Below are positions 23,585 through 33,578 of a DNA stretch of 61,633 nucleotides, piece by piece. The stretch is from Alectoria sarmentosa (taxonomy: Eukaryota > Ascomycota > Lecanoromycetes > Lecanorales > Parmeliaceae). Numbering within the stretch: the stretch's first letter is position 1; each line of letters begins with the position of its first letter. The notes below the pieces were generated by a model, which was not told the DNA's origin, made no database searches, and worked only from the letters and a program-made list of their open reading frames with translations. The translations under genes were made by a program, and so were the position numbers. The stretch covers positions 1 through 61,633 of the forward strand of contig WOGZ01000209.1 of assembly GCA_009733775.1 (NCBI GenBank), written 5' to 3'.

Positions 23585-24865
23585 TCAGTCAACATCCGGC
23601 ACAGGCAAACCATGAACCAGCTTCACCTTCCTACCCAGATCGGCCAACGCTTTTCTACTTCGCTCATCTCGTAGGTCGGAAGCCTCCTTGTCCGATACAA
23701 GCACAAAGTCATGCTCCAATACTGCAGATCCAATCTCAACGTTATACTCCTTGGCAATCATCTTGTCAGCAGGACAGAAGTCAATGAGAAGTGACTCCTT
23801 GACTCCGAATACAGCATCTGACGTCTCGTAAGGGTCACCCCGTGTGTACAACGCCGTGATCAAGTGGTCGTATCCTGGCTTCTCGAACATGAAATGCATG
23901 TGGGCTGGTCTGAACGGATGGCGTTGTAGCTTCTCAAGTAGCTTTCCCACTGGGCCGTCGTGTGGAATTGGGTAACTAACTGGCTTGATGGCCTTGAACC
24001 AGAAGTTGCCATCCTGATCACTTTTCATGACACATCTCCCGTCCGGACCTTCTCGATCAGCATATTGCACGTCGTAATGCCCTGAAGAATCCGTTTCCCA
24101 TATGTCAATCTTCACATCGGAAACAGGCTTTCCATGCGAATCTTTGATGGTACAAAGCACTAGGCATGGCTCGCCTCGGGGATCCTGGGACATTGCCTCG
24201 CCATGGACCATATCCTCCGCTTCGTGGGAGTGAAAGGGGCCAAGGACAGATCCTTCGGTGGAATGGGCCGGCTTGGGATGATCTATGCTATCAACGAGCA
24301 GGGAAAGGCCAAGGATATCAGAGAGAAGTATGAACTCCTGGAGGAAAGATGGTTAGCGTGAAGGCGGCGAGTTTTGTAAACAAGCAAGCACACTGCCAGA
24401 GAAATTGCGGTGATCAAAGTCCATTAAATCTGACGATATCGGCACGAAAGACGAAGATTTTGGTCCATAATAAACTCTGTTTGAAATGTTTCTACCCGTC
24501 GGTGACCAACCACATCGGCTTGCCGCCATTCATTGCATTAAAGTTGAGCGACGGCCAGCACCTGAGACTGCCTGCGACTTGTTCGGGAAGTTGCTAAGAA
24601 AGCGCCTTTTGAGAGAGATGGGGCCTACCTGTCGGACGTCGCTACAAATATGACCCACGGCAGTCAAGAAGTCCAATGCAGCCATCCATTCTTTCGTACT
24701 CAGTCTTGTTTCCCTAGCAAAGTCATGAAGGTGTGTGACTAGTCGCTCGAGGATGTAGGTGAGACGTGCATCTGAACTTTGGGAGTTGATGCGGATAGTG
24801 TTCTCGGTGATGTTATCGATGGTCAAATCCTTCATTGGAGGTACCTTGGCTTTTGAGGGATCCAT
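23585..24865 (-). CDS. Intradiol ring-cleavage dioxygenase (catechol/hydroxyquinol 1,2-dioxygenase type)
   Basis: Two exons, complement(23585..24337, 24629..24865), encode 329 residues. The N-terminal helical domain (MDPSKAKVPPMKDLTIDNIT ... TKEWMAALDFLTAVGHICSD) is the dioxygenase N-domain. The catalytic domain follows from EFILLSDILGLSLLVD and EGSVLGPFH. The Fe(III) ligands are the expected Tyr (in SGHYDVQYAD), Tyr (in VSYPIP) and two His in FRPAHMHFMF; the active-site Arg is in the same block. These enzymes open catechol-type rings between the two hydroxyls to give muconates. The choice between catechol and hydroxyquinol cannot be made by eye. No signal peptide, so intracellular. The 291-base intron is far longer than others here, but its ends restore the family sequence DVRQ-EFILLSD. 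It is divergent from the cation transporter. Confidence 0.9.
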
Positions 24866-25162
24866 TTTTGAATGTTCAAGTTGATCGGCCCCTATGATTT
24901 GAGTGTTGAGGAATTGATGAGAGATGTTTTCCGTCAGTGGTAGGGAGCTAAAGCTTTGTAGGAGACGATTATCCCTCCAGGTCCACTTGTTGGATGAAAA
25001 GGGAGCTCTGACTTGTAAAGGTGGTAAAGAGACATTGTTGCTGAAAGGGTTTTGTTTGTGAGACCACTCGACGTAGTACTAGTACTATACAGAGTAGTCT
25101 ATGGGTACGGCGGGGTCGCAATAGCGGAAAGATGTTCGGCAAGAGCCAACTTCTATTCCTCT

Positions 25163-25178
25163 CTAACCCTAACCCTAA
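25163..25178. repeat. Interstitial telomere-like repeat
   Basis: The sequence CTAACCCTAACCCTAA is about two and a half units of the TTAGGG-type telomere repeat used by most filamentous fungi. It sits within a promoter region far from any visible chromosome end. It may be a telobox-type binding site or a scar of end repair. Confidence 0.85.
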
Positions 25179-25440
25179 GACCTACATCCTCCATTTTTCA
25201 TTTCTCTGTCCTCCCACTTCCCAGCTCATTTTATTGGAAGACCCCTCGGACCCTCGGACTCCCGGACCGAGCCGAAGAAAGCTCAAATTCGCTCAGATCT
25301 TGCCACTCGAGGCGCCACCAGTGGCTGTGCGCAACCTGTCAAGGCATATAAAGGCACATAGAAAGCACATCACTTAAAGTACTTATGAGTAGACTGCACA
25401 GAGGTCTTATTGATACCAATTATTGATACCATAGCGTCGT

Positions 25441-25492
25441 CATCATTATCCATCATCATCATCATCATCATCTTCATCTTCTTCTCTTTCTC

Positions 25493-25523
<31 letters not shown>

Positions 25524-25539
25524 TTCTTCTTCTTCTTCT
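25441..25539. repeat. CAT and CTT trinucleotide microsatellite
   Basis: About eight CAT units run into roughly twenty CTT-type units with a few interruptions. The tract ends about 75 bases before the transporter start codon and is probably in its 5' untranslated leader. Confidence 0.9.
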
Positions 25540-25613
25540 GGGCATTACTCCATCTTCCATGCAACATACCGCGCAACTGGGTTACAACTTCTCCCCATCA
25601 CCGCCCCATCGCC

Positions 25614-26963
25614 ATGACCGACCTTCCCAACACCATGCCAATACATCAGGCGCAAAGATCCGACAACCCGGCAGCCTCGAGTAGTAAAACGCCATCAGTT
25701 ACTACCGCTCAACGAGCTACGAGTACAGCCTTGGAACCTACCAAGCCCAGCTCCAACGAGAATGACCCCATACCTCGCCATCCCACCAATCACTCTTCGG
25801 ATGAAGAGAATCAGCCTCCAGATTACTCCTGTGACAATGATCCCTATCAGCTCTCTAAAAAGCTCAAGACCGATAGCGAGATTGAGGCAATACGTGCAAA
25901 TACCTCTCGGAAAAGAGATGGCTATGGTCCTATCACTCTGAACAAAGAAGCCCACAAGGCCAAGAAACTCCAGGACTTTTACGAGAATCAGAACGACAAT
26001 ATCCAGAAATGGCTCAAGCCCGTCGACGAGCATATAAGGCTGGCTAAGATCTTCGAAGGGGAGAACCACCTCAAGTACCAGATCGCTGTGCGAGGCTCTT
26101 TCGTGGCCAATCTCCTTCTCGCTGTCCTGCAGACCTACGCCGCCATCTCTGCTGGCAGTTCACTCTCCTTGTTCACCACTATGGCTGACGCCATTTTCGA
26201 TCCCATGTCCAACATCACCCTCATCGTCTGTAATCGTGCCGTCAAAAGAGTCGACCCTCGAAGATTCCCTTCAGGCAAAGCTCGTATTGAAACCGCGGGA
26301 AATATCGTATTCTGCTTCCTCATGACCGCCGTCTCCTGGATCATCATCGTTCTATCCATTATGGAGCTGAAACAAGGCAGTTCAGAAAAGACAAAACCCC
26401 TACATCTGCCCTCTGTAATAGCAGTGTCCATCGCAGGTCTTACGAAGCTCGCGCTATTCTGCTATTGCTGGACGCTGCGTAACGTTTACTCTCAGATCCG
26501 CATTCTCTGGGAAGATCACCGCAATGACCTTTTTATTAACGGCTTCGGTCTTCTTACTTCCGTTGGTGGCAGTAAACTGAAGTGGTGGATCGATCCGATG
26601 GGCGCTATCGTCCTTTCTTGCTTGATCTCATATCTCTGGCTCTCTACCGCTTACTCAGAATTCCAGCTCCTTATCGGGGTAACCGCGGAGACGCAAATGC
26701 TGCAATGGATCACTTACATCTCCATGACGCATTCCCCCGCCATCGTTGCCATTGACACCGTTCGCGCCTACCACTCTGGTCCGCGGATCATAGTGGAAGT
26801 CGATATTGTCATGGACCCCTCGGAGACCTTGCGTACTACGCACGACGTGGCTGAGGAGCTGCAGATGAAGCTGGAAAGCCTGCCGGACGTTGAGAGGGCT
26901 TATGTGCACATTGACTTTGAGACAAGTCACAAACCGGAGCATTTCCTGAAGAAAGAATTGTAG
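25614..26963 (+). CDS. Cation diffusion facilitator, manganese-type
   Basis: One exon encodes 449 residues. The start at 25614 (MTDLPNTMPIHQ) is preferred because the upstream extension is microsatellite-derived. A disordered N-terminal region of ~130 residues precedes the segment KWLKPVDEHIRLAKIFEGENHLKYQIAVRGSF, then about six membrane helices. The helix-2 motif MADAIFDPMSN has the D-x-x-x-D form, and DHRND precedes INGFGLLTSVGG in helix 5. This paired-Asp arrangement is typical of Mn2+-type CDF carriers rather than the His/Asp zinc type. The C-terminal cytosolic domain (VRAYHSGPRIIVEVDIVMD ... DVERAYVHIDFE) is the CDF dimer domain. It should export metal to an organelle or outside by proton exchange. 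Metal choice is inferred from motifs only. Confidence 0.9.
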   Translation: MTDLPNTMPIHQAQRSDNPAASSSKTPSVTTAQRATSTALEPTKPSSNENDPIPRHPTNHSSDEENQPPDYSCDNDPYQLSKKLKTDSEIEAIRANTSRKRDGYGPITLNKEAHKAKKLQDFYENQNDNIQKWLKPVDEHIRLAKIFEGENHLKYQIAVRGSFVANLLLAVLQTYAAISAGSSLSLFTTMADAIFDPMSNITLIVCNRAVKRVDPRRFPSGKARIETAGNIVFCFLMTAVSWIIIVLSIMELKQGSSEKTKPLHLPSVIAVSIAGLTKLALFCYCWTLRNVYSQIRILWEDHRNDLFINGFGLLTSVGGSKLKWWIDPMGAIVLSCLISYLWLSTAYSEFQLLIGVTAETQMLQWITYISMTHSPAIVAIDTVRAYHSGPRIIVEVDIVMDPSETLRTTHDVAEELQMKLESLPDVERAYVHIDFETSHKPEHFLKKEL

Positions 26964-27348
26964 TGGCTTGTCTGCGAATGGCGTTCATGTTACAATCGAG
27001 AGGTCTCTGCTTGAACTTGCTAGCCCACGGGCATGGAACATTTGAGATGTACTGTTGGGAGCTGCGGAAGCTATATATACTTGGGATAGATAGATACCCG
27101 AATTCAATGTCCATGACTTGCGCATGGGCCTTTGTTGGTATCAATGCCCAATTTCAAGCCAGATGTGCCGCAACCCTAGTGGCAGGAAAGTGGCTATTGT
27201 ATGTGCCGGTGCGGTCTACTTTTTTGAACAAGCAGTAGACGCAAAGCGCGTTGACAAGTTGCATGTGATGTTGAAGCTTGCAAAGCACCCAGCGGACCGC
27301 ATTCTTCTGGTCCTTGCTCCTCTCTATCAACACTCCAACCCCTACCGC
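26964..27348. other. Intergenic, transporter to ALDH relic
   Basis: These 385 bases contain the transporter's 3' region. Several short open frames on both strands lack family features. Nothing else is seen. Confidence 0.5.
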
Positions 27349-28330
27349 TTATCCGAAAACTGGCCTGAAAGACGGCCTGAATGCCGAGCCGTTGGCCCCT
27401 ACAATGGTAAACCCCGACCGTAACCCACCCATGACAGACATCGGCACCTCAAGCAACTTTGGCCTCCTCATACCTTTACATCCACCATCGCAACAATCAC
27501 CAAAGCTAAGATTGTTGACGTTGATTTTCGACATGTGCATCAGATCCTCGGACGAATACCACAAAGTCTACAGGTATTCCTAACGAGCCAGGCACAGATA
27601 CGGCAGGACAGTTGTGAGTGAAGGTCTCGAAGCGGTATTTGCCGTGGTAAGTACTAGTACCACTGCCAGAGTTACCTACACCGCCCAAGGGAATGGTTTT
27701 GGAGTGTGGCCTAGAGCATGATCTTCAAATTTCGGGCGTCATTCAAGCCCTTTTAAAGTCGGGATTCAAATCGTAGAAAAGTCGTTGGTTTGTCGGTGAT
27801 CTGTTTTCATCATGGGAAGGAGAGGTCCGAAGATTTCTCATGACATCAAGGACTACATTTTCATCGCGTCAATCAGCTCTGGTTCTTTACACGAAGAACA
27901 TTGGGGGCCAGAAAGACAGCATGCAATCTGATGCTCGGGACTCAACGCTTGTACCTTCTATGCATATTTACATCAGTGACAACGGTCTGCGGTATATCTT
28001 GTGCCATCTTCCCTCCCATCCGGTTGAAAAGACCGAAAAGACCATCGTGGTTACGTGCAGTCAGAATACGAGCAGCATGATCTTGGCCTTCATCCTTCAC
28101 AGACTGATCGATCCAATAACTTGCCTTTTCTAAAACGGTGTCGTGCACGCTGGGATCGATCAAGACTTCAATTCCAAATAGACATGTCAGCCCTGCTTTT
28201 GGGTAATTCGAAAAGGAAATGCTTTTGGCGGCCTGGTTGATGTCTGCTGAGGCCGTCACGGAACAAGCAGGCACTTTGGCCACCGAATCAAAGAGAAGAA
28301 AATCGTTGGAAATGTTTCTAACCGCCCTTC
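27349..28330 (-). pseudogene. Decayed aldehyde dehydrogenase (class 3-like)
   Basis: Pieces of an aldehyde dehydrogenase lie in order on the minus strand but in different frames with stops between. Near 28310-28260 there is a KHFQRF...FGGQSA remnant of the KHLTPVTLELGGKSP block. At 28283-27942 is ADINQAAKSISFSNYPKAG followed by GLTC, where the family has GQTC with the catalytic Cys, then HDGLFGLFNRMGGKM. At 27690-27610 are IPLGGVGNSGSG and YHGKYRFETFTH from the C-terminal end, then WYSSEDLMHMSK in another frame, which matches the usual RYPPY tail. The segment between (SEELFGP to the INN region) is largely lost. No splice pattern I tried joins these pieces into an open gene. I give no repaired reading. 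It lies between the transporter and the dehydrogenase gene. Confidence 0.75.
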
Positions 28331-28829
28331 TGTCGGGTTCTTTCCTCCCCTTGCCGTGTTCTGTTATGGTAGACAGTTGCTACAACGGCCCTGTGTCTCG
28401 GTAGTGCATTGTTTGTAAACATATCACTTTTTTGTGTATCCATGACTCACAATCTTACGCAACAAAACAAGACGTGAGAAAATGACGACGTGCCTTGTCA
28501 GCTCCGAGCTCCTGAGCCTGAGACGCCAACGCCGATGAGCTCAGGGGGATGCGAGATCTCCTGCGATTTCCATTCCCTGGCCTCCAAAGCAGGCTTTACC
28601 CTTTTGGAACCACCAAGTTGCTATGGAGGAACCGTCGTTCAGTGTCCCTTGATCGATCCTGAAGAACCGCGTTTCGTGTTCGAATTCAGCAAGTATACAT
28701 GTATGATAAGAGTTACTGAAAAGCTTTCTATGGTCCATGACGAGGCACCAATTCTCCAAGTTCACATTCAATATTCACGTCAGGAAGATGCATTATATTC
28801 ACAACCATCAAAACGGCCGGAGACCTGCT
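28331..28829. other. Intergenic between ALDH relic and SDR gene
   Basis: About 500 bases with open frames of 76 to 127 codons on both strands that resemble no family. It may include the unrecognisable N-terminal remains of the aldehyde dehydrogenase and the SDR gene's 3' region. Confidence 0.4.
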
Positions 28830-30033
28830 CTACAATCTACCTTTACCCCATGATGCGCCGCCATCGAGGGTAATGCAGGCTCCGTTGACGTGACTGGATG
28901 CCCTACTCGCCAAGTAAACGACTGCCCCGGCAATATCTTCTGGCCTACCCAACCGCCCGTTAGGATTCTGCTTCGCCATCTCTGCCTCACCACCATGCAA
29001 GGACATCAATCCCGAAGCCATCTTTGAGGGGAAGAAGCCTGGCGCGATGCTGTTGCAAAGGATATGTCGAGGGCCGAGCTCGACTGCCAGATTGCGGGTA
29101 AGGTGGATGGCAGCCGCTATAGAGGGGAAATAACGTCAAAGATCGAAAAGCCTGGTTGGATAATGCGGGCATACCTTTAGACGCTGAGTAGCCAAAGGTG
29201 GCATTTTCACCCAGAGAACCGACAACGAGGCCGGCAATGGATGCGGTAACGATCACACGGGACGGGTCCTCCATTGTTGCATTCTGTTGAAGTAGCGGTG
29301 CAAATCTGTTCCATGCGGAGTCAGTGGCAACACTCGAGGAGACTACCGAGCCACCAACATGAAAATATAACACATACAAGCGGATAGTATTGAAGACACT
29401 CTTGACATTCAAGTCCATCACCTTCGCGAAAGCGCCATCAGGATGGGTATCAAATCTCTCTCCCCACGTAGCTCCCGCATTCGCAAATAAGATATCCACA
29501 TGGTCCGTCGTTTCCATGACCTGCTTCACTAGAGCCTCCACATCTGCAACCTTTGCGCTGTCGGCGGGCACTGAAATTGCTTGAGCGCCTGGACGTTTGT
29601 TGGGCAGGGCATTGAGAGCGGCGCAGGCAGACTCGCAGGCTGCTGCTTTGCGCGAGGTTATGTAAACTTTTGAACAGCCAGCTTGGAGGAAGCTAAGAGA
29701 AAGAGGTCTGCTATCAGTGTTTGGTGGAGCAGAAGCCGGGTCATGGAATATACCCCGAAGCAGCGTGGAGACCCAGTCCCCTCGAGCCGCCTGTCTACGC
29801 GCAACGCGGCGTGAGTATGGTTTCTTCGAGACAAGAACATGGTTTGCAACGCAGATCTAGGCAACAGAAAAAAGGTCTTTTGCGCCCAGTACATGTCTTG
29901 AGAGCCAGAAGTTGGTATCATTCTTCGGGTAAAAAGCGGGGGAGGAGCATACGACGACCACTACTTTTCCTTCGAGGGAGAAGAGACTCTCGAAGTTGTG
30001 GAGTACAGTTTGGGCTTTTGCTTCGGTGGCCAT
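28830..30033 (-). CDS. Short-chain dehydrogenase/reductase
   Basis: Five exons, complement(28830..29116, 29175..29305, 29378..29692, 29754..29794, 29953..30033), encode 284 residues. The NAD(P)-binding motif TGGSRGLG is created by joining exon 1 (...GKVVVV) to the 41-base exon 2. NAGAT, DLNVKSVF (catalytic Asn), VTASIAG (catalytic Ser) and YSASK (Tyr and Lys) follow in classical order. LGPRHILCNSIAPGFFPS and the closing VNGACITLDGG fit FabG/RhlG-like oxidoreductases that reduce 3-oxoacyl or similar carbonyls. The substrate cannot be told. The first intron is 158 bases, the others 58-72. A GAA microsatellite lies 72 bases upstream. Neighbours (ALDH relic, ring-cleavage dioxygenase) suggest catabolism, but that is inference. 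Confidence 0.9.
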
Positions 30034-30522
30034 GATGTGAGGTGTCAGGTGGGATCAACAGGAGAGCAATTCAATTGGACAGAAAGAGAATTGAGGTACT
30101 CGTAGAAAAGAAGAAGAAGAAGAAGAAGAATATTTCGTACTTTACTTGATACTAGTACTGACTATCGATGAAAGGTGAGGTGAGGTGCCTTGGGGCCAAG
30201 TTACTTAAGTACTTAATTGGCGGGCCGAGGTCCATTTTTCCTTCTTCCCCAACTTTTGCCCGACGAGAGAAGTCCTCATCCTCTTTCAAGTTTGTAAAGT
30301 GAGTATCGTGTGAGATGGACCTACCCAAAACGCCTCCCAGGCTGCTCCGCTTCTGCTCCTTCCTATCGAAATGAAATACAACGTGCTACATACAGTCCAT
30401 ACACCGTCGTCAATGCCTTGTCATCTATCCACCCCAAATTCCGACCCAATGCTATAATGTGATGCCGCTTGTTCGTGAGTTCACAATCATTCTAACTCCT
30501 AAAGTTAGCCAGTCAAGCCTGT
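30034..30522. other. Intergenic, SDR promoter side
   Basis: These 489 bases contain the SDR gene's promoter and the 3' end of the next leftward gene. There is a GAA microsatellite at 30105-30130 and palindromic AAGTACTTAA-like sequence near 30203-30218. No gene is seen. Confidence 0.5.
30105..30130. repeat. GAA trinucleotide microsatellite
   Basis: About eight GAA units upstream of the leftward SDR gene, reading as TTC repeats in its sense direction. Confidence 0.9.
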
Positions 30523-31603
30523 CTACACGCCAGTTTTCTGCTTTCCCGGCTTCTCGCCTGCCTTACCCCCTTTCGATACTCCCTTCATAGGATGTTCCTT
30601 TTCCCACTCTGCATCAGCCAGGTACGCCTCCACAGCGAGACCAAGGTTGTAGTCTGATTGTTGAAGATAGAGGAGAGCAATGTCATATCTAAGACGCACA
30701 GGAATGCTCGATAGTTGATCAGCCTTCTCCAGACCTACATCACCAGTTGGGTGCATGACTACATACTCAGAGACCTTACATGCAATCATCCACCGTCTGA
30801 TCTTCGCTTTCCGAATCTCTTCCTCCTCGCTCTCCATGGGTTCAGGGCTCAAGCTGACGCCTCCTTTGTAGAACTCCCCAGGGATAAGTATTGTTCGTCG
30901 AGCTGCCAGCAGATGGTCTGCGAATAGGCCGTTCTTTCGCCTCAGCGCATCTTGGGGAACGCCGTAGCGCAAGGAGAGTGAGGGTAGGGTGTCCTGGGAA
31001 GGGTCCAGAAAATGCAAAACATCGTCTGCTGGGAGATCCGAAGATGAGTGATCCTTTCCCTTTGTTGGTGTGAAAACGCTTAATGCAGAATAAGCTGGGA
31101 GCTCCTCGCTATTCGGTGGCGAGACTAAAACGGCGTGAGCGGGACGAGGAGAAGGAGGCGGCGAGTATGCTGGAGGATCACGAAGGCCTTGAGGTAATGA
31201 AGATGGGCCAGATGAGACTCTGGATTGAGTGTCGCAGTCAGTATTGCCTATTTTGGGTGATACATCGAGGTTTGAAACAAGTCTCGAGAGTAGAGACTCC
31301 TAAGACAAGTATCAAGGCTCAGGATTTGATTTGTGAGAAAAGAATGGATTCTAAAATACGTACTGACAGAATGGGCAGTAAGATGCAAATCGAGGATTGT
31401 CCTTCAACGGAGGATCAGTCGAGGTTCTCGGTGTAACACAAATCTAGAGAGCTTACTGCCACACATTTTCCACAAATGACCCGACCGCAACAGTCCAACC
31501 GACGATCCTGCAGTATGGGCTTTTCCGTCTTCTCATCGTACTGTGGCGAACTGACAGACAAAAGCGTCGCGCAAGTGCAGCAGCATGCTTCGTCAATCAT
31601 CAT
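30523..31603 (-). CDS. Intracellular zinc-finger plus LysM domain protein
   Basis: Three exons, complement(30523..31219, 31364..31401, 31457..31603), encode 293 residues. The N-terminus has paired cysteines (ACCCTCATLL, then LDCCGRVICGKCVA and YCPFC) consistent with a small zinc-binding domain. A Pro/Ser-rich linker leads to a LysM-like block (LPSLSLRYGVPQDALRRKNG ... RRTILIPGEFY) at about 130-180. The C-terminal portion VRLRYDIALLYLQQSDYNLGLAVEAYLADAEWEKEH is helical. There is no signal peptide, unlike chitin-binding LysM effectors, so it acts inside the cell. The second exon is only 38 bases. Intron 2 (144 bases) has other possible acceptors; the chosen one gives CQVSSGPSSLPQGLRDPP. Function is unknown. 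It is divergent from RPS22. Confidence 0.78.
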
Positions 31604-32122
31604 AATAGGGTATTCACTGAAATGAAATCAACGGAAATGCAATGAGTAGCTCAAGAACCAATCAAAAGGATCAGAACAATAGATGTAGGGTATACTCGTA
31701 ATCTCAGAAGTAAAGACATTGAACAATGATAGCTGCTACTCTAGCGTCAGGGCTACCCGAACCGAGCCAACTTCTTTTATCGCAGCTCATCGTCAGCCGA
31801 GCTTTCTAACTAGCTTGGGCCTAGCCACTTAGCCAGGCCCACGAGATTTTGCGGACCCTCAACTTTCATCTTTCGACCTTCGACTTTTGATCTTTCAATC
31901 ATCCATCCAATTTGCTAACGATCGAGGTACGTCACAGCTGGCGCTCATAGTATTATGGTGCAGGAGCCGACCATACTTTGCGCATGGAGTTCCTCGTACG
32001 ACATGGGCTGAAGAACCCTTAACCTAAGGGCACTCTTTGCGCTCACAGGCTAATATGGATCTCTTCGCTCTGCCAGATACCTCACCTCCCGCCAACGAGT
32101 TGAGAATCTCAGCATCGCCAAC
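31604..32122. promoter_or_regulatory. Divergent promoter, LysM gene and RPS22
   Basis: These 519 bases separate the two divergent starts. A CTTTC/TTCGA-rich pyrimidine tract near 31860-31905 and a near-telobox AACCCTTAACCTAAG at 32014-32028 lie upstream of the ribosomal gene, where such elements are common in fungi. Their use here is inferred. Confidence 0.5.
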
Positions 32123-32853
32123 ATGGTCAAAACAAGTGTCCTCAACGATGCGCTCAATGCCATCAACAATGCCGAGAAATCTGGCAAGCGCCAAGTGCTC
32201 ATCCGGCCCAGCTCGAAAGTTATTGTCAAATTCTTGCATTGTATGCAAAAGCATGGTACGTGGGATCGTCTGGTGTTCCTGGGTAGACTTTTCGCTCGTT
32301 TCCAAGATCGGACTCGTTCGGGTTGATAACTAGGCAATTGTCTCAATATTTCAAAACACTTCACGACCTTTGCCCTTTAAGTACCCGATATATTCAAACG
32401 TGCGAAGATCTTACACGTTCTCTGATTCTATATCTGATGTCCGACGTTTAATCGATCGCAACATCGCTGACTTGTCCGTCTTCCTCAGGTTACATAGGAG
32501 AATTCGAGGAGGTCGATGACCACCGATCAGGCAAGATCGTCATCCAGCTCAACGGCCGGTATGCTTTTTTACCTCCCAGGCTCCATTACGAGTAGCTGAT
32601 CTCTGCAATAGCATCAACAAGACAGGCGTCATCTCTCCACGATACAACGTTCGAATAACGGACTTTGAGAAGTGGGTCGTGAAGCTGCTACCTTCGCGTC
32701 AGTTCGGGTACATCGTCTTGACAACTTCTGCCGGAATCATGGACCATGAGGAGGCTCGGCGGAAGCACGTGGCTGGAAAGATCATCGGGTAAGACTTGTC
32801 CGTTTACAACGTTGATGACAGACTAATGACGGCGCCACAGTTTCTTCTACTAG
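32123..32853 (+). CDS. RPS22: 40S ribosomal protein uS8 (Rps22/S15a)
   Basis: Four exons (32123..32255, 32489..32558, 32612..32788, 32841..32853) encode 130 residues, exactly the family length. The protein begins MVKTSVLNDALNAINNAEKS and ends GKIIGFFY. It includes RPSSKVIVKFLHCMQKHGYIGEF with the first splice inside KHG-YIGE. uS8 binds the central domain of 18S rRNA in the small ribosomal subunit. The last exon is just 13 bases (Phe-Phe-Tyr-stop plus one base). Intron 1 is 233 bases, much longer than introns 2 and 3 (53 and 52), as often seen in ribosomal protein genes, and could house a small nucleolar RNA. Identification and structure are near certain. Confidence 0.96.
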
Positions 32854-33371
32854 ATGTAGATTGGGTTGGTATGCATCTGATGGCGAGACAGGCAGAGAAG
32901 GAGGTAGCAGGGTGGTTTTGAAAAGCTGGGATATGATGGAGGCTTGACATGGCAGGAAACATGATAGCAATGCCAGGGCAGATTTACCGCCATGCTCACA
33001 ACTTTCTGCTTGCCTCGGCATTGCATCTGGTGCATCTATCTGAGATGCATGCACAATACGTAGCTGTATATGTACCTGTCGCCCTCAGATAGTATCGCAC
33101 CGGATTCAATCATCTCTACCATTCACGAAGGGTGCATCTTTCATGAGGTGAGAAGACACTTTATTGCGAGGGGGCTTTATTTTCTTGCTCATATACCGAT
33201 TCAAAGCTTGTCGAGTAGGGCCATCAACGATACGGGTCTCTTTCCAAGCAGGCAGAGCAGGCAGAGCAGGCAGGGTTTGGAGAGTGGACAAAGTCTCTGT
33301 GGAAAGTATATCCTAACTCCGAGACTCCAATTTCCTAATTCCTTGAAGTGGGGGGTTTAGGCGAGTGCCAA

Positions 33372-33408
33372 GATGAGGAGGATGAGGAGGATGAGGAGGA
33401 TAGGAGGA
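33372..33408. repeat. GATGAGGAG minisatellite
   Basis: About four tandem copies of a nine-base GATGAGGAG unit in non-coding sequence. Confidence 0.85.
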
Positions 33409-33509
33409 TACTAAGGACGAGGGCACCAAGGGGATAAAGTTGAAATAAAATTATATTTATTCCACAATGCCAATTATCAAATGTCGAATATCAATTGCCA
33501 ACTCTTTTG

Positions 33510-33578
33510 CATCTTTCATCTTTCATCTTTCATCTTTCCTCTTTCCTCTTTCCTCTTAACTCTTTACTCTTTACTCCA
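33510..33578. repeat. Heptamer tandem repeat TTTCATC/TTTCCTC
   Basis: Roughly nine tandem copies of a seven-base pyrimidine-rich unit that drifts from TTTCATC to TTTCCTC to TTTACTC. It lies about 150-220 bases before the choline kinase start codon. Confidence 0.85.

Larger units (their letters stand above)
24866..25613. promoter_or_regulatory. Divergent promoter, dioxygenase and cation transporter
   Basis: These 748 bases lie between two divergent start codons. They contain telomere-like repeats at 25163-25178 and a CAT/CTT microsatellite at 25441-25539 just before the transporter start. A frame runs open through the microsatellite into the transporter, but it would add only Ile/Phe-rich simple-repeat sequence. 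Confidence 0.55.

Noticed and set aside
25410..25613. N-terminal extension of the cation transporter through the CAT/CTT microsatellite
   Set aside because: It would encode only Ile/Phe-rich simple repeat, and a good ATG with family-like sequence follows at 25614.
28490..28873. 127-codon plus-strand frame
   Set aside because: No recognisable domain, and its end runs into the well-supported SDR gene on the other strand.
31300..31363. Earlier acceptor (after TTAG at 31300) for intron 2 of the LysM gene
   Set aside because: With the GTACGT donor it gives the wrong frame. The acceptor at 31220 restores a frame leading into SSGPSSLPQGLRDPP.
33247..33578. CRISPR-like array
   Set aside because: The repeats are contiguous minisatellites of 7-9 bases with no unique spacers, and the genome is eukaryotic.
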